From assembly GCA_963729995.1 (NCBI GenBank), contig CAVSPF010000003.1, positions 1,736,001 to 1,800,000 of the forward strand: a DNA stretch of 64,000 nucleotides. The letters run 5' to 3'. Position 1 is the stretch's first letter; each line of letters starts with the position of its first letter. This document shows, one piece after another, positions 21,298-30,304 of this stretch. Under the pieces are notes generated by a model that was not told the origin of the DNA, did no database searches, and saw only the letters and a list, made by a program, of their open reading frames with translations. This stretch comes from VRUE01 sp963729995 (GTDB taxonomy: Bacteria > Actinomycetota > Thermoleophilia > Solirubrobacterales > 70-9). A program made the position numbers and the translations under genes.

Positions 21298-24187
21298 GTG
21301 GATCGGTCCCGAGCGGCGCGACGCCGGCGGCGATCATCGGCTGCGTGGCCCAACCCGCCGGGGTGTGGTGGGCGATGTAGAGGTCGGTGAGTTCGTTGGA
21401 GCCGGTCCCGGCGAAGGCGCCGTTTGACTGGTAGAGGAGGCGTTCGCCGTCGGGGGCCAGGGAGGTGACGGGGAAGACCGCGCCGCCGGCCTTGTCGGAG
21501 GCGGAGACCTGCTCGTAGGCGCGGCAGTCGGGCAGCGCGGTGGAGCCGTTTTCTTCGCGACGGGTGAGGTTGGGGCATTCGCTCAGTTCGGCCTGATGGG
21601 CTTCGGCGGCCGAGGGTTCGGTGGTGAAGGCCTGGTCGGGCGTTTCGAGAAGATGACCGGGCGAGGTGTAGCTGTCTTCGGCGAGGAGCTGGTAGTGATA
21701 TTCGGTGTTTGGCTGGAGGCCGGTGAAGGTGCAGCTCACCGGATCGAATTCACCGCCGACTTCGAGTTCGCCGTGGCAGGAGCCGAGCGAGTAGTTGCCC
21801 GCTTCTTTGCCGTAGTGGATGGTGTATTTGGCTTTGGTGGAGCTGTTGTTCGGATTCAGTTCGGCTTTCAGTTCGACCAGTTCGGGGGCGACGGTCTGGG
21901 TGGTGAAGTTGCGCACCGAGACGGGCGGCAGGGTTTCGAAGGTTTCCTCGGGCACGGTTTCGCAGAGTTCGGAGTTTTCGTGGCAGTGGTTCTGGGCGAG
22001 GACGCGCCAGCGGTAGGCGGTCCCCGGTTGCAGGCCGGAGAGCGGGTGCTGCACCGGGTCTTCGCGGCTGACCGAGCCGAGGTCGGCGAAGGCGGTGGCT
22101 TCGGCGCCGGCGCCGAAGCTGTTGCCGTCTTCGTGGAACTTCTTTTCGGTGATCCACTGGAGGCGGTATTCGGTGTCGAACTGCTCGGGGTTGACGACGG
22201 CGTGGAGGGTGGCGGTGGTCGGCTGGGTGTCGGTGACGTGCAGTTCGGTGACCGCGGGAGGCCCGGGTTCGGGCAGGGGATGGTGGACCGCGATGAAGTT
22301 TTCGGTGACCCTGTTTTCGTTGGTGGTCCCAGTGGAGAGGGTCGTTGAGGCGTAGAGGTTGCCGAGCGATTCGTCGACACCGATGCCGAACGGGTTGCGG
22401 GCGTTCGTCACTGCGAGCAGTTCGGAGGTGAACTCGGCGTAGAGCGAGCCGCTCGGCTTGAAGGCGCGGAAGCGGAAGTGGCCGCCGTTGAAGTCGCTGA
22501 GGAAGAGGTCGCCCTTGGAGTCGAGGGCGATGTGGGTGGGTTCGGAGCCGGCTTCTTCGGCGCCGGCGTCGAAGGTGCGCAGGAGGCTGTGGGCGGGGTT
22601 CCACTCGCGGACGCCGGGGACCTGGCGTATGAAACCTCCGGTTTCTTTTGACACGACGCTGCGCTCGAAGAGGTCGCCGGAGGCGTCGAGCGCGAGGGCG
22701 GAGACGAAGTCGGGTTCTTCGCCGAGGGCGAGGGGGATGGCGAATTCGCCCGTGAAGGCGCCTTCGCCGTCGAATTCCTGGATGCGGCCGTAGTCGCCGA
22801 CGTAGACGGTGCCGTCAGGGCCGACGGTGATCGAGTTGGAGCCTTCGTGTGCCCAGTCTTTGCGGCCACCGGCTTGGGTCTGCGGTTCTTCCCTGTAGAA
22901 ATGCGCCGGGCCGGTGCCGGGAAGACCGACACCGCAGACGTCGCCCGCTTCGAGATCGGCCTTTTTGCAGAGGTCCTGTTCGGCTTCGGGCTTTCCTTCT
23001 TGGACCTTGGTCTTGTTGACCTGGCCGCCGAACATGAGCAAGAAGTGGCCTTCGGAATCGTACTTCTCGATCCGGTAATTGCGCTGGTCGACGAGGTAGA
23101 CGTCGCCGTAGGAGGAGTCGAACGTTCCGCAGGCCGAGCCGATGAGCGGCGGTTCCTGCTCGGCGCAGGAGTTGTCGACGGCGATTTCGTCGGACCAGCG
23201 GAGCTGGCCCGGTTCTGAGCCCTGGGCGCGCTCGCGGCCTTCTTCGACGCTTTCGCGGGTGCAGGCGGTGGTGCAGGTCTCCAGGACGCCGGCCCCTTCC
23301 CGGCTGGTGGTGACGGTTGCCGCCGAGGTGGGGGAGCCGCCGGCCAGACCGACGGCGGTCGCGGTGAGCGTGCGGAGGTTGGCATCGGCGTATTTGCCGC
23401 TGAATTCGATCAGATAGGGGTGTTCGCCCTTTTCGTCGCCGGGGCCGCCTGAGACCGAGACGTTGCCGGCGCCGAGGTTGGCGAGGGCTTCGAGGGCTTC
23501 TTGCACTTCGGTGGCGCTGGCGTTGTATTGGAGTTCGCCGGTGGTAGCGGTGCTGGAGCCGGGATTGGGGCTGGCGAAGGAGAGCTTGAACTTGCCGGAG
23601 GTGGCGGAGACGGCGAGCTTCTGGTCCTCGTTGGTGGGGACGTTGCCGGGGCCGGCGGCGACGGTGAGGGTGGCGGCGGTCTGGGTGGCTTCGGCGGGAT
23701 TGCTCAGCTTCACTTCGGTGGCGGTGACTTCTTCGATCCCGGTGCCAGCGGGGATGCCGGGGCCGGTGAGGAGCTCGCCGGCGTAGAGGCGGCCGGTCAC
23801 CGCGGCGGCGTTGGTGAGCGAGTTGGAGCCGTTCGTGAGGTTGCCCGTCACGGTGGCGGTACCGGGGACGATGCCCCAGCCGAAGGCGCGGACAAACTGT
23901 TCGGAGGGCGGCTTGGAGGGGTCAAACTGCTCGACGCGCTGGTTGGAGCCGCCGTCGAGGAGGTAGACATCGCCGCCTGCGGCGCGGCTGACCGCAAGGC
24001 TCAAGGGGTTGTTGATGCCGCCGGGGCCTCCTTCGGTGAGGAAGCCGGGGCCGGCGCCGATCTTGGTGTCGGCCGAGGCGGGGGAAGCGAGGACGAGGGG
24101 CGCGCAGAGGAGGAGCAGGCAGAGGGCGAGGAGGCGCGCGGGCAGACCGGCGCCCGGAGCGACGGTGTGACGGTCGGTGCGGCTCAC
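20978..24187 (-). CDS. Giant secreted NHL/FnIII protein (type B), 5' part before a frameshift
   Basis: Starts at GTG 24187, preceded by AGAAAGGCG; the hydrophobic signal peptide 'LLALCLLLLCAPLVLASPAS' follows within 30 residues. NHL-type repeats ('AVSRAAGGDVYLLDGGSNQR', 'ITVGPDGTVYVGDYGRIQEF', 'IALDSKGDLFLSDFNG') are followed by FnIII-like modules ('GLQPGTAYRWRVLAQNHC', 'GLQPNTEYHYQLLAEDSY') and the start of a PD40 region. Sense is lost at a run of five G (plus strand 21265-21269); beyond it the frame becomes Arg/Pro-rich nonsense to its stop at 20978. Deleting one base restores a single frame to 19279. Confidence 0.72.
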   Translation of the reverse strand: MSRTDRHTVAPGAGLPARLLALCLLLLCAPLVLASPASADTKIGAGPGFLTEGGPGGINNPLSLAVSRAAGGDVYLLDGGSNQRVEQFDPSKPPSEQFVRAFGWGIVPGTATVTGNLTNGSNSLTNAAAVTGRLYAGELLTGPGIPAGTGIEEVTATEVKLSNPAEATQTAATLTVAAGPGNVPTNEDQKLAVSATSGKFKLSFASPNPGSSTATTGELQYNASATEVQEALEALANLGAGNVSVSGGPGDEKGEHPYLIEFSGKYADANLRTLTATAVGLAGGSPTSAATVTTSREGAGVLETCTTACTRESVEEGRERAQGSEPGQLRWSDEIAVDNSCAEQEPPLIGSACGTFDSSYGDVYLVDQRNYRIEKYDSEGHFLLMFGGQVNKTKVQEGKPEAEQDLCKKADLEAGDVCGVGLPGTGPAHFYREEPQTQAGGRKDWAHEGSNSITVGPDGTVYVGDYGRIQEFDGEGAFTGEFAIPLALGEEPDFVSALALDASGDLFERSVVSKETGGFIRQVPGVREWNPAHSLLRTFDAGAEEAGSEPTHIALDSKGDLFLSDFNGGHFRFRAFKPSGSLYAEFTSELLAVTNARNPFGIGVDESLGNLYASTTLSTGTTNENRVTENFIAVHHPLPEPGPPAVTELHVTDTQPTTATLHAVVNPEQFDTEYRLQWITEKKFHEDGNSFGAGAEATAFADLGSVSREDPVQHPLSGLQPGTAYRWRVLAQNHCHENSELCETVPEETFETLPPVSVRNFTTQTVAPELVELKAELNPNNSSTKAKYTIHYGKEAGNYSLGSCHGELEVGGEFDPVSCTFTGLQPNTEYHYQLLAEDSYTSPGHLLETPDQAFTTEPSAAEAHQAELSECPNLTRREENGSTALPDCRAYEQVSASDKAGGAVFPVTSLAPDGERLLYQSNGAFAGTGSNELTDLYIAHHTPAGWATQPMIAAGVAPLGTDPHVDPTTLLFGPQSRPLALLRDPRLRVLPQLRVDQGNLSLPRPRRRLLRPPRLAHRRPPRRGSPSGLQRAQHRVGLERRQRGPLAPLRRPALPPPPRARRPPPRRRK

Positions 24188-24290
24188 GTTTTCGCCTTTC
24201 TGTTGGTCATGCTCTGCGGTTTGAGATTTCTGGGGCTTTTGGGTGTTGCTGTGTCTTGTGTGTATCGCGAAGCCCGTCGTGGCGCGGGAG

Positions 24291-24320
24291 CCCCCGGGGC
24301 GGCACTTGCCGCCCCGGGGG
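24291..24320. terminator. Strong GC hairpin between collagen-like and giant genes
   Basis: Perfect 13-bp arms CCCCCGGGGCGGC and GCCGCCCCGGGGG around a 4-base loop (ACTT). It starts 22 bases after the stop of the 24343-25062 gene (minus strand) and precedes the next giant gene. No U-run follows, so it may act as a U-less terminator or an mRNA stabiliser that sets different expression of the two genes. Confidence 0.6.
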
Positions 24321-24342
24321 GGCGTCATAGGGGTCGAGGGCT

Positions 24343-25062
24343 CTAGGGGGCGGTCACCGCCCAGGTGCCGAAAGCGTTGCGAACGTTCGCGCTCGTGTTT
24401 TCGTAGGTATCGAGGGTTCCCGTCACACTGGTGCCGAAACCGAGAGGGAGATCAGGGCGCCGGAAGAGCAGGTGCGAAAACGCGTTTGCTTCATTTGTCT
24501 GGATGTAGACGCAAAGGTTCCCTTTTGGCGCGGTCGGAGCAGCGGGGGTGCCGAGGCAGGCCGTCTCGGATTCCTTGACTTCTTCACGCTCTTCCTTGCC
24601 AGGTTCGATGATGAAGTGGACCTGGTTTACGCCTTCGCTGTGTTCTTCTTCTTCCTTGCTGTGAAATTCGAGCGCTGACGCGAGCGGGATCGGGAAGGAG
24701 ATCGGGAAGACGTTCGCTTCTTCTGGCCCCATGTGGATCCCCCAGGTGCCGGTCTCGGTGGAGCCGGAGGGCAGGGTCGCCTTGATGTTTCCTTCGGGGC
24801 CGGGAGCCCCTTGTTCGCCGTTTTTACCGTTTTTGCCGGCGGGGCCGGCGGGTCCTACGGGGCCAGCGGCTCCCGGCGCTCCGGGCTTGCCGGCGTACTT
24901 CTTGGCGATCTTGGTGACCTGCTTTTCCTGCGACTTGCTGAGGCCACCGGCGGCGTAGGCGCCGCCGACCAGGGCCATGACGAGGGCGAGGATGGCGACG
25001 GTGAGGCCGGCCTTGCCGAAGGGTTCGGTGATGGAGCGGATGGGGTGTCTGAGGCGGTGCAT
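24343..25062 (-). CDS. Membrane-anchored protein with short collagen-like repeat
   Basis: 239 residues. Basic N-terminus, then one hydrophobic segment ('AGLTVAILALVMALVGGAYA'), the motif 'LSKSQEKQVTKIAKKYAGK', and about eleven Gly-X-Y triplets (from GKPGAPGAAGPVGP to GAPGPEG). A C-terminal globular beta-rich head of about 145 residues follows. This architecture (TM - KxVKKIA - GXY stalk - head) is common in Thermoleophilia surface proteins. The stalk could trimerise and display the head outside the cell. It is the first gene of the minus-strand secretome run; a long upstream region (25063-26260) would hold its promoter. Confidence 0.75.
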   Translation of the reverse strand: MHRLRHPIRSITEPFGKAGLTVAILALVMALVGGAYAAGGLSKSQEKQVTKIAKKYAGKPGAPGAAGPVGPAGPAGKNGKNGEQGAPGPEGNIKATLPSGSTETGTWGIHMGPEEANVFPISFPIPLASALEFHSKEEEEHSEGVNQVHFIIEPGKEEREEVKESETACLGTPAAPTAPKGNLCVYIQTNEANAFSHLLFRRPDLPLGFGTSVTGTLDTYENTSANVRNAFGTWAVTAP

Positions 25063-25260
25063 CAGTTCTCCTCCTTGCGGCCGGCTTCCCGGGCCGGCCT
25101 GGCGTTATGGGTGGCGTGTAGGGCCGGGACTTCCCGGCTAGTAGTCCCGGCGCTCGCCACGGGCGAGGGCCGGAGGGTGGTGGTGGCCGGATGGGTCCGC
25201 TCCGTCAGCCCAGACGCAACCCTCGCGGCTGCAAGGCGGCGGCTGGCGGTGTCCTCGGTC

Positions 25261-25285
25261 GCGCGAATAGCGCTGCTATTCGCGC
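25261..25285. repeat. Perfect hairpin, 11-bp arms
   Basis: GCGCGAATAGC-GCT-GCTATTCGCGC. 3-base loop, no U-run. Terminator- or attenuator-like, or a palindromic repeat. Confidence 0.5.
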
Positions 25286-25740
25286 TCCCTGCGTCCTTGC
25301 CAGTCTTGCCTTTCGCTCGCGAGGAGCACGCCTGGCCCTCCGGATCGAACCCATCCGGCCACTGACTTACTGCAACAGCAGAAAGATTTGGGGGGACCAG
25401 GGACAAGGGGTGGTTGGCGGCCCCCGGAGCGGTGGTGAGGTGCGAAACGTTTGCTGGGGTGCGGATATCGGCCGCTGGTGCGGTGTCACATAGGCCGCCG
25501 TCGCGCAAGGCGCGGATGGCCTGCCGTGCTGCGCCAGCGATGCGCGAAGCGCTCAAAGGAGCAGGCAGGTCGGCGGGGCGAGCTGCGTCGAGGGCGGTGG
25601 CGGGGCGCGAGGCGCCGGTGAGGCGCGAGCGCAACGAGAGGGGCGGGCGGGCGGGGGAAGGAGCAGCGCGCCCTGCCGACCTGGGGGGATTGTGGGCCGG
25701 GACCGCCGTCAACCCACTCGCGTTGCTCGGGGTCGCTGCG

Positions 25741-25766
25741 CATCGGCGTGACTCGTCACGCCGATG
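25741..25766. repeat. Perfect palindrome, 12-bp arms
   Basis: CATCGGCGTGAC-TC-GTCACGCCGATG. A 2-base centre makes a dimeric protein binding site more likely than an RNA hairpin. It lies between the TetR cluster and the secretome genes. Confidence 0.5.
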
Positions 25767-26260
25767 ACCGCGGCCCGGCTTTGGGGACGCGGGCGCGGGC
25801 CCTGCGGCGCTCGCGGCGCTCGCCATCGTGGTGGTCTCGGTGCTCACCCGCTCCTCCTCTGCCGGTCCCAGCGCCGCTGCCCTTGCAGACAACAGGTCGC
25901 GGTCAAGACGGGGGCCGAGGCAGGCGGCGGCGGAGTTGCGCGAGGCGCCCGCGATGGCGGGGGAGACTGGCGCGGCCGGGGCCTGCGGTTGAAATCTCAC
26001 TCGGTACCTCTCCTCTAGTCCCGTGAGCCCCGCTGCTTCGCGAACCGGCTCCTGCCGGCCCCGAGCCCCGTGGCTCAACTCGGTACTAACCCTGCTCACC
26101 TCCCTGGCGAGCAAGGGCACTGTAGCCGATTTCGAGGATCTCGTCTACGTAGATTCAGAACACCGTCTTTTTATGGAAGTTGTGCGCGCGAGTAGACCTT
26201 CCGTCGATGACCGACAGAAGGTGGGGCGACCGCGAGCAGAAGTGGGCGGGCGGGCGCTTG

Positions 26261-27673
26261 CTAAGGCGCTTCGCGCGCTGCGCGCGCTGCGGCCTCGCGG
26301 CCCACATAGGGCGTGAGAAACAGCTCGGTGAGGTCGGGGAGGAGCTCTGGGAGCCGCTCCCCCTCCCCCGCCTCGACCTTGCGGGCGACCAGCGCCAGCA
26401 TGCCGCTGACCAGGGCGTTCTGGACGGCCTCGGATGGCTCGCGGGCCAGCGACGGCGCCCCCGCGGTCAGCACGGCGAGGGCGCGGCGCACCGTAAGCCG
26501 GTTGCGGGCCGCGATCTTCTCGCCGGCGCGGGGTGGAGCGATCAGGTAGAAGCGGACCAGGTCGGGGTTGGCGGCGAAGAACTCAAGGGCTGCGCCGAGT
26601 TGGGCTCGGACTCGGTCGGGCCAGTTCTTTTGAGATGCGGCGGCAACGTTGGCTGCCTCGAAAAGGTGCGTGGCGATGAGGTCGTAGCTGGCAAAGAAGC
26701 ACTCCTGCTTGGAGGAGAAGTAGGTGTAGAAGGTGCGCCGGGAGACGCCGGCGGCGGCGGCGATCTGGGTGATCGTGGTGTCATGGTAGCCGTGCTCGGC
26801 GACGGCGGCGATCATCCCGGCGGTGAGGCGGTCGCGCTGGTTCTTGACGACGAACTCGCGACTGAGGCCGTGGCGACCCGGAGGCAGGCGAGGGAGCCCG
26901 GCGCCCGACTCCCCCCCTGAAGAATCGCGCTTGGGCACGCGGGGACCATAGCGGGACGCGGGCGAGCTTTGCACAGTCGATTTGGTTTCTGTGCGGGATT
27001 GTTTTTGAGGATCTACGCCGCTGGCGCTGACAGGGTCGGGCGGGGGCGGGATGCTCAGCTCTTCGAGGGCGGCCTCATGGCCGAGGTAGGGGCGCACGGC
27101 GATGTACATGAGCTCGGGGACGACGGCGCGAGGGTCGCCGAGAACCTCGCCACGATGAGTGTCTCGGAGCACCCGTTCGAAGACCGAGCCGACAACGCTT
27201 TCGGCGAGGCTGCGGGGAACCGAGTCGGGGTCGGGGAGCTCGTGTCGGCCGGCGTCGATGAGGTCGGCGATCCGTTGCAGGTAGGCGTCTCGCTGGGCCA
27301 CGAGCATCTCGCCGGCGCTGAGGACCACGATCATGTTGAAGCGGACCCTGCGGGGATGCTCGGTGAAGTAATCGGCGGCAGCGTAGGCTGTCGCCCGCAG
27401 GGAATCGCGCCAGGAGTCGTGGGCGGCAAACGCGGCCTGCACCTGCTGGTCGAAGAGCTCGTTGTTGGCGAGGTAGATCTGCAGGGCGCAGTCCTGCTTA
27501 TCGGCAAAGTGGCTCTCAAAATCGGCTAGGTCGACCCCCGCCCGCTCGATCACCGCCCTGACCGTGGTCGCCTCGTAGCCGCGCCGGAGGACGAGGTCGA
27601 CCATCGCCGATGCGATGCGCTCGCGTGGGGCCTTTCCCTCCCGCGCGATCAGCGGCGAGTCTGACTCAATCAT
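26261..27673 (-). CDS. Tandem fusion of two TetR-family regulators
   Basis: 470 residues, about twice the usual TetR length. The first TetR unit covers residues 1-205 ('ERIASAMVDLVLRRGYEATT', HTH with 'SHFADKQDCALQIY', ending 'GHEAALEELSIPPP'). After a polar linker of about 45 residues a second complete unit begins ('LPPGRHGLSREFVVKNQRDR', HTH 'TITQIAAAAGVSRRTFYTYF', ending 'YVGREAAARAAREAP'). The first unit is a close copy of the adjacent gene 27666-28322, including 39 bp of identical DNA near the end, where the neighbour has a stop and this copy reads on into the next TetR. It is coupled to that gene by an 8-bp overlap. It may bind DNA as an intramolecular dimer. Confidence 0.82.
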   Translation of the reverse strand: MIESDSPLIAREGKAPRERIASAMVDLVLRRGYEATTVRAVIERAGVDLADFESHFADKQDCALQIYLANNELFDQQVQAAFAAHDSWRDSLRATAYAAADYFTEHPRRVRFNMIVVLSAGEMLVAQRDAYLQRIADLIDAGRHELPDPDSVPRSLAESVVGSVFERVLRDTHRGEVLGDPRAVVPELMYIAVRPYLGHEAALEELSIPPPPDPVSASGVDPQKQSRTETKSTVQSSPASRYGPRVPKRDSSGGESGAGLPRLPPGRHGLSREFVVKNQRDRLTAGMIAAVAEHGYHDTTITQIAAAAGVSRRTFYTYFSSKQECFFASYDLIATHLFEAANVAAASQKNWPDRVRAQLGAALEFFAANPDLVRFYLIAPPRAGEKIAARNRLTVRRALAVLTAGAPSLAREPSEAVQNALVSGMLALVARKVEAGEGERLPELLPDLTELFLTPYVGREAAARAAREAP

Positions 27674-28322
27674 GATTGGGCTCGGACGGGGGCGGGATGC
27701 TCAGCTCTTCGAGGGCGGCCTCATGACCTAAGTAGGGGCGCACAGCGATGTACATCAGCCCGGGGACGAAGCTCTCGGCGCTGCCCGTGCCGCGGCCGCG
27801 CACCAACTCGCGTTGGAGCAGCTCGTAGATCGAGCCAATCACGGCGAGGGCCGTCTCGGGGGATACGGAGCCGGGGTCATCGAGTTCGGAGCGCCCGGCG
27901 TCGACGATCTCGGTGAACATCTGCAGCGCCATGTCGCGATGGGCGCGGGCGAGGTCGGTGGCGTCGTTCATCATCATCGTGGCGTAGAGGATGTAGCGGG
28001 GGTTGTCGCGGACCCAGCGCGCTGCCGCGTAGGCCGCAGCGCGCATGCCTTCGCGCCAGAGCTCATGTCGCCGATAGGCGGAGAAGACCGCGAGGCGGAA
28101 GCGCTCGACGCCCTCGTCGACGACGGTGAGGACGCAGTCCTCCTTGCCGGCGAAGTGGCGATCGAAGTCGGCGCGGCGCACGCCGGCGCGCTCGATCAGC
28201 GCCTCGACGGTGGTGGCCTCGTAACCGCGCTCGAGGACGAGGTCGACGATCGCGGCGGCGATGCGCTCGCGGGCGGGCAAGCGACGATCTGCGGCGCTTG
28301 CCTGAGGCTCGTCGCCGACCAC
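27666..28322 (-). CDS. TetR family transcriptional regulator
   Basis: 218 residues. HTH at residues 15-65 ('ERIAAAIVDLVLERGYEATT', 'RADFDRHFAGKEDCVLTVVD'), then a helical regulatory domain ending 'GHEAALEELSIPPPSEPNHD'. It is a tandem duplicate of the N-terminal half of the downstream gene (8-bp overlap). The second HTH helix ('RAGVRRADFDRHF') lacks the usual S/T-x-x-x-F/L-Y-x-H/Y-F pattern but keeps the length. Confidence 0.8.
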   Translation of the reverse strand: MVGDEPQASAADRRLPARERIAAAIVDLVLERGYEATTVEALIERAGVRRADFDRHFAGKEDCVLTVVDEGVERFRLAVFSAYRRHELWREGMRAAAYAAARWVRDNPRYILYATMMMNDATDLARAHRDMALQMFTEIVDAGRSELDDPGSVSPETALAVIGSIYELLQRELVRGRGTGSAESFVPGLMYIAVRPYLGHEAALEELSIPPPSEPNHD

Positions 28323-28388
28323 CTCAAAGCCCCCTGTTGTAGCGGTGTTGACTCGGAGAGAAGAGCAATCGGCCGGGAGCGGCCCGAC

Positions 28389-29072
28389 TCAGGCGAGGGC
28401 AGAAGGAGCGGTGGGCACTGTAGCGATCAGCCGCTCGATCTCGGCCTGACCCAGGTAGGGCTCGAGCAGGATTCCGGCGAGATCTGGGTAGAGCTGCTCG
28501 ACCACCCCAACCTCGCCCATCACCAGCTGCTGGTGAAGGAGCCAGGCGAGGCCGGAGACGTTTGCCTCCTCGAGGGTCACAGGCAACTCGGCAGCGCGAG
28601 GGCTGAGCGCACGGCCATGTCGGAGTAGAGCGATCAGCTCGTCGAGCGTGGCCTGGTAGCGAGCCAAAGCAGACGATCCGGCCGTCTGCACCTCGACCAA
28701 GACGATGCGGGCGCGCAGGGGCTCGGCGGCGATCAACTCGAGCGAGACCCGCAGGGCGACGCAGACCCGCTCGGGCCAGGGAGCGTCGCGAGGCAGCGCC
28801 GCGGCGAGCTGCGCGGAGGCGGTCGAGACGATGCGGTCGTAAGCTTGGAGGAAACAATCCTCCTTGCCGTCGAAGAGAGCGTAGAAGCTGCCGACCCCGA
28901 CTCGAGCAGCGGCGGCGAGGTGATCGATCGTCGTGCCCTGATAGCCGCGCTTGGCGAAGACTTCGGTGGCGGCGCCGAGGACGTGCTCGCGCTGATGGGA
29001 CTCCCTCACCTCGCGGGGCAGCGGGCGGCGACCAGCCGGCAGGGGCATGAGGTACTCGGGCAAAGACGCCAT
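28389..29072 (-). CDS. TetR family transcriptional regulator
   Basis: 227 residues if started at ATG 29072; the frame is open to 29153 but the intergenic region facing the divergent regulator at 29239 fits the shorter form. HTH: 'KRGYQGTTIDHLAAAARVGV' then 'GSFYALFDGKEDCFLQAYD'. The proximal 'LPAGRRPLPREVRESHQRE' matches the lead-in of the other TetR copies here. Ends with the same 'YLGQAEIERLI'-type tail. Target unknown. Confidence 0.8.
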   Translation of the reverse strand: MASLPEYLMPLPAGRRPLPREVRESHQREHVLGAATEVFAKRGYQGTTIDHLAAAARVGVGSFYALFDGKEDCFLQAYDRIVSTASAQLAAALPRDAPWPERVCVALRVSLELIAAEPLRARIVLVEVQTAGSSALARYQATLDELIALLRHGRALSPRAAELPVTLEEANVSGLAWLLHQQLVMGEVGVVEQLYPDLAGILLEPYLGQAEIERLIATVPTAPSALA

Positions 29073-29238
29073 TGGGTGAGGATAGAGCACCGATCGGAGC
29101 TTCTGCACAGGTGAAGATCTCTGAGAAACGCGACGTTCGGATATTGAGGACAACGTCTCTATCTAAGAATGTTATCGTCTCCAACGCTAGGCGGGCCGGG
29201 CCGAGAAGTCCGACATCCGGCGCGCCGGCGGGGAATCG

Positions 29239-29952
29239 ATGCCACAGAAAAGCTCCGAAGCAAGCTACAGCGCCAGCGCCGACCTGAAGCGGCCGGCCGG
29301 CAGCCCGCACCACGAGCTGGCGCGGATCGGGGCGCTGCAGAAGGAGCACTCCTCGGAGGTGCGGGCGCGGATCATGGAGGGGATGCTGGTCGCCTGCGGG
29401 GAGCTGGGGTACCGGGGCGTCGCGGTGCGCGACGTGCTGAAGCACTACGGGGGATACCGGCTGCAGTTCTACGGCGAGTTCGGCAGCAAGGCGGAGTGCT
29501 ACGCGGCGGCCTATGAGGCCGAGGCGGAGCGGCTCTGCGGGGCGCTGCTGGGGGCGGCGGCGGCGGAGCCGAGCTGGCGCTGCGGACTGCGGGCGGCGCT
29601 GGGAGAGCTGGCGCGCTTTGCCTGCGAGCGGCCGCTGGTGGCGCGCGGGCTGCTGGTAGAAGTCCACGTCGCCGGCGGTGCGGCGCTGGCCAAAAGAGAG
29701 GAGTTGTTTGAGCGCCTCACCCGCGCTATCGACAGCGCGCGCCGCGAGACAGGGTCTCGCCACTCTTCATCACCTCCTATAACTGCCGCCTTCATGATAA
29801 ACGCAGTCGACGCCGCTATGTGCGCGGCGCTGGAGAAGGGCGAGCCGGAGAGTTTTGCGGCGGCGGTGCCGGAGCTGGCGCAGATGGTCGTCGCCGCCTA
29901 CTTCGGCGAGGAGGCGTCGGTCGAGGAGCTGGCGGCGGCACAGGTGGGGTGA
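29239..29952 (+). CDS. TetR-like transcriptional regulator
   Basis: 237 residues from ATG 29239. The DNA-binding region is recognisable but divergent ('VRARIMEGMLVACGELGYRG', 'VRDVLKHYGGYRLQFYGEFG', 'SKAECYAAAYEAEAERL'). The C-terminal domain ends 'YFGEEASVEELAAAQVG', like the tails of its neighbours. It is divergent from the 28389-29072 regulator; the 166-bp gap contains a locally AT-richer stretch around 29150-29180 that probably holds both promoters. Confidence 0.72.
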   Translation: MPQKSSEASYSASADLKRPAGSPHHELARIGALQKEHSSEVRARIMEGMLVACGELGYRGVAVRDVLKHYGGYRLQFYGEFGSKAECYAAAYEAEAERLCGALLGAAAAEPSWRCGLRAALGELARFACERPLVARGLLVEVHVAGGAALAKREELFERLTRAIDSARRETGSRHSSSPPITAAFMINAVDAAMCAALEKGEPESFAAAVPELAQMVVAAYFGEEASVEELAAAQVG

Positions 29953-29965
29953 GGGCGGGGCGGTT

Positions 29966-30304
29966 CTGAGAGGCTGGCGCTATGGCAGCCTCGGAACGAG
30001 AGGATTCATCGACATCGAGCCCGACCTGCGGATCAGGTTCCGCCGCAGCGAGGCACCGCCGCCAGTGTCCTATGCGATCACCCTGGAGGTCCTCGAGGCA
30101 GAGGGCTGGGTCACCGTGCGGCTCTGGGACAACGCCGACGACGTCGATGAGCATCACGAGCATCTACACACGCGCAAGAGCGGCAAGCAGGAGCCAACGA
30201 TCCTCGCCTTCGGCTCGCCGAACGAGGCGATGGCGGCTCCGATCGAGAAAGCCAAGCTGGAGGCCGAGGAGATCGTGAGACAATGGAGGGGTCATGAGTC
30301 CTGA
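29966..30304 (+). CDS. Small protein, possibly a TumE/DUF6516-type toxin
   Basis: The frame is convincing from about 30007 on ('FIDIEPDLRIRFRRSEAPPP', 'GWVTVRLWDNADDVDEHHEH', 'HTRKSGKQEPTILAF'): a strand pair followed by an H-E-H-H-type cluster, then a C-terminal helix. This resembles TumE-type toxins, by eye only. There is no ATG, GTG or TTG in frame near the likely start; the coordinate given uses CTG 29966, so start and intactness are doubtful. It overlaps the next gene by 11 bp. Confidence 0.45.
   Translation: MRGWRYGSLGTRGFIDIEPDLRIRFRRSEAPPPVSYAITLEVLEAEGWVTVRLWDNADDVDEHHEHLHTRKSGKQEPTILAFGSPNEAMAAPIEKAKLEAEEIVRQWRGHES

Larger units (their letters stand above)
25063..26260. other. 1.2-kb interval without a credible gene
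   Basis: Long frames exist on both strands but are Arg/Ala/Pro/Ser-rich, lack domains and have no ribosome site, as expected by chance at this GC content. The interval holds two perfect hairpins (25261-25285, 25741-25766) and, near 26120-26180, a less GC-rich stretch that could contain the promoter of the collagen-like gene. It may be a long leader or degraded sequence. Confidence 0.5.

Noticed and set aside
25062..26120. 352-codon open frame on the minus strand
   Set aside because: Ala/Arg/Pro/Ser-rich without domains, no ribosome site, crosses two perfect palindromes and touches the next start by chance; typical of a random open frame at high GC.
28324..29763. 479-codon minus-strand frame over the TetR genes
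   Set aside because: Other-frame shadow of 28389-29072 and antisense of 29239-29952.
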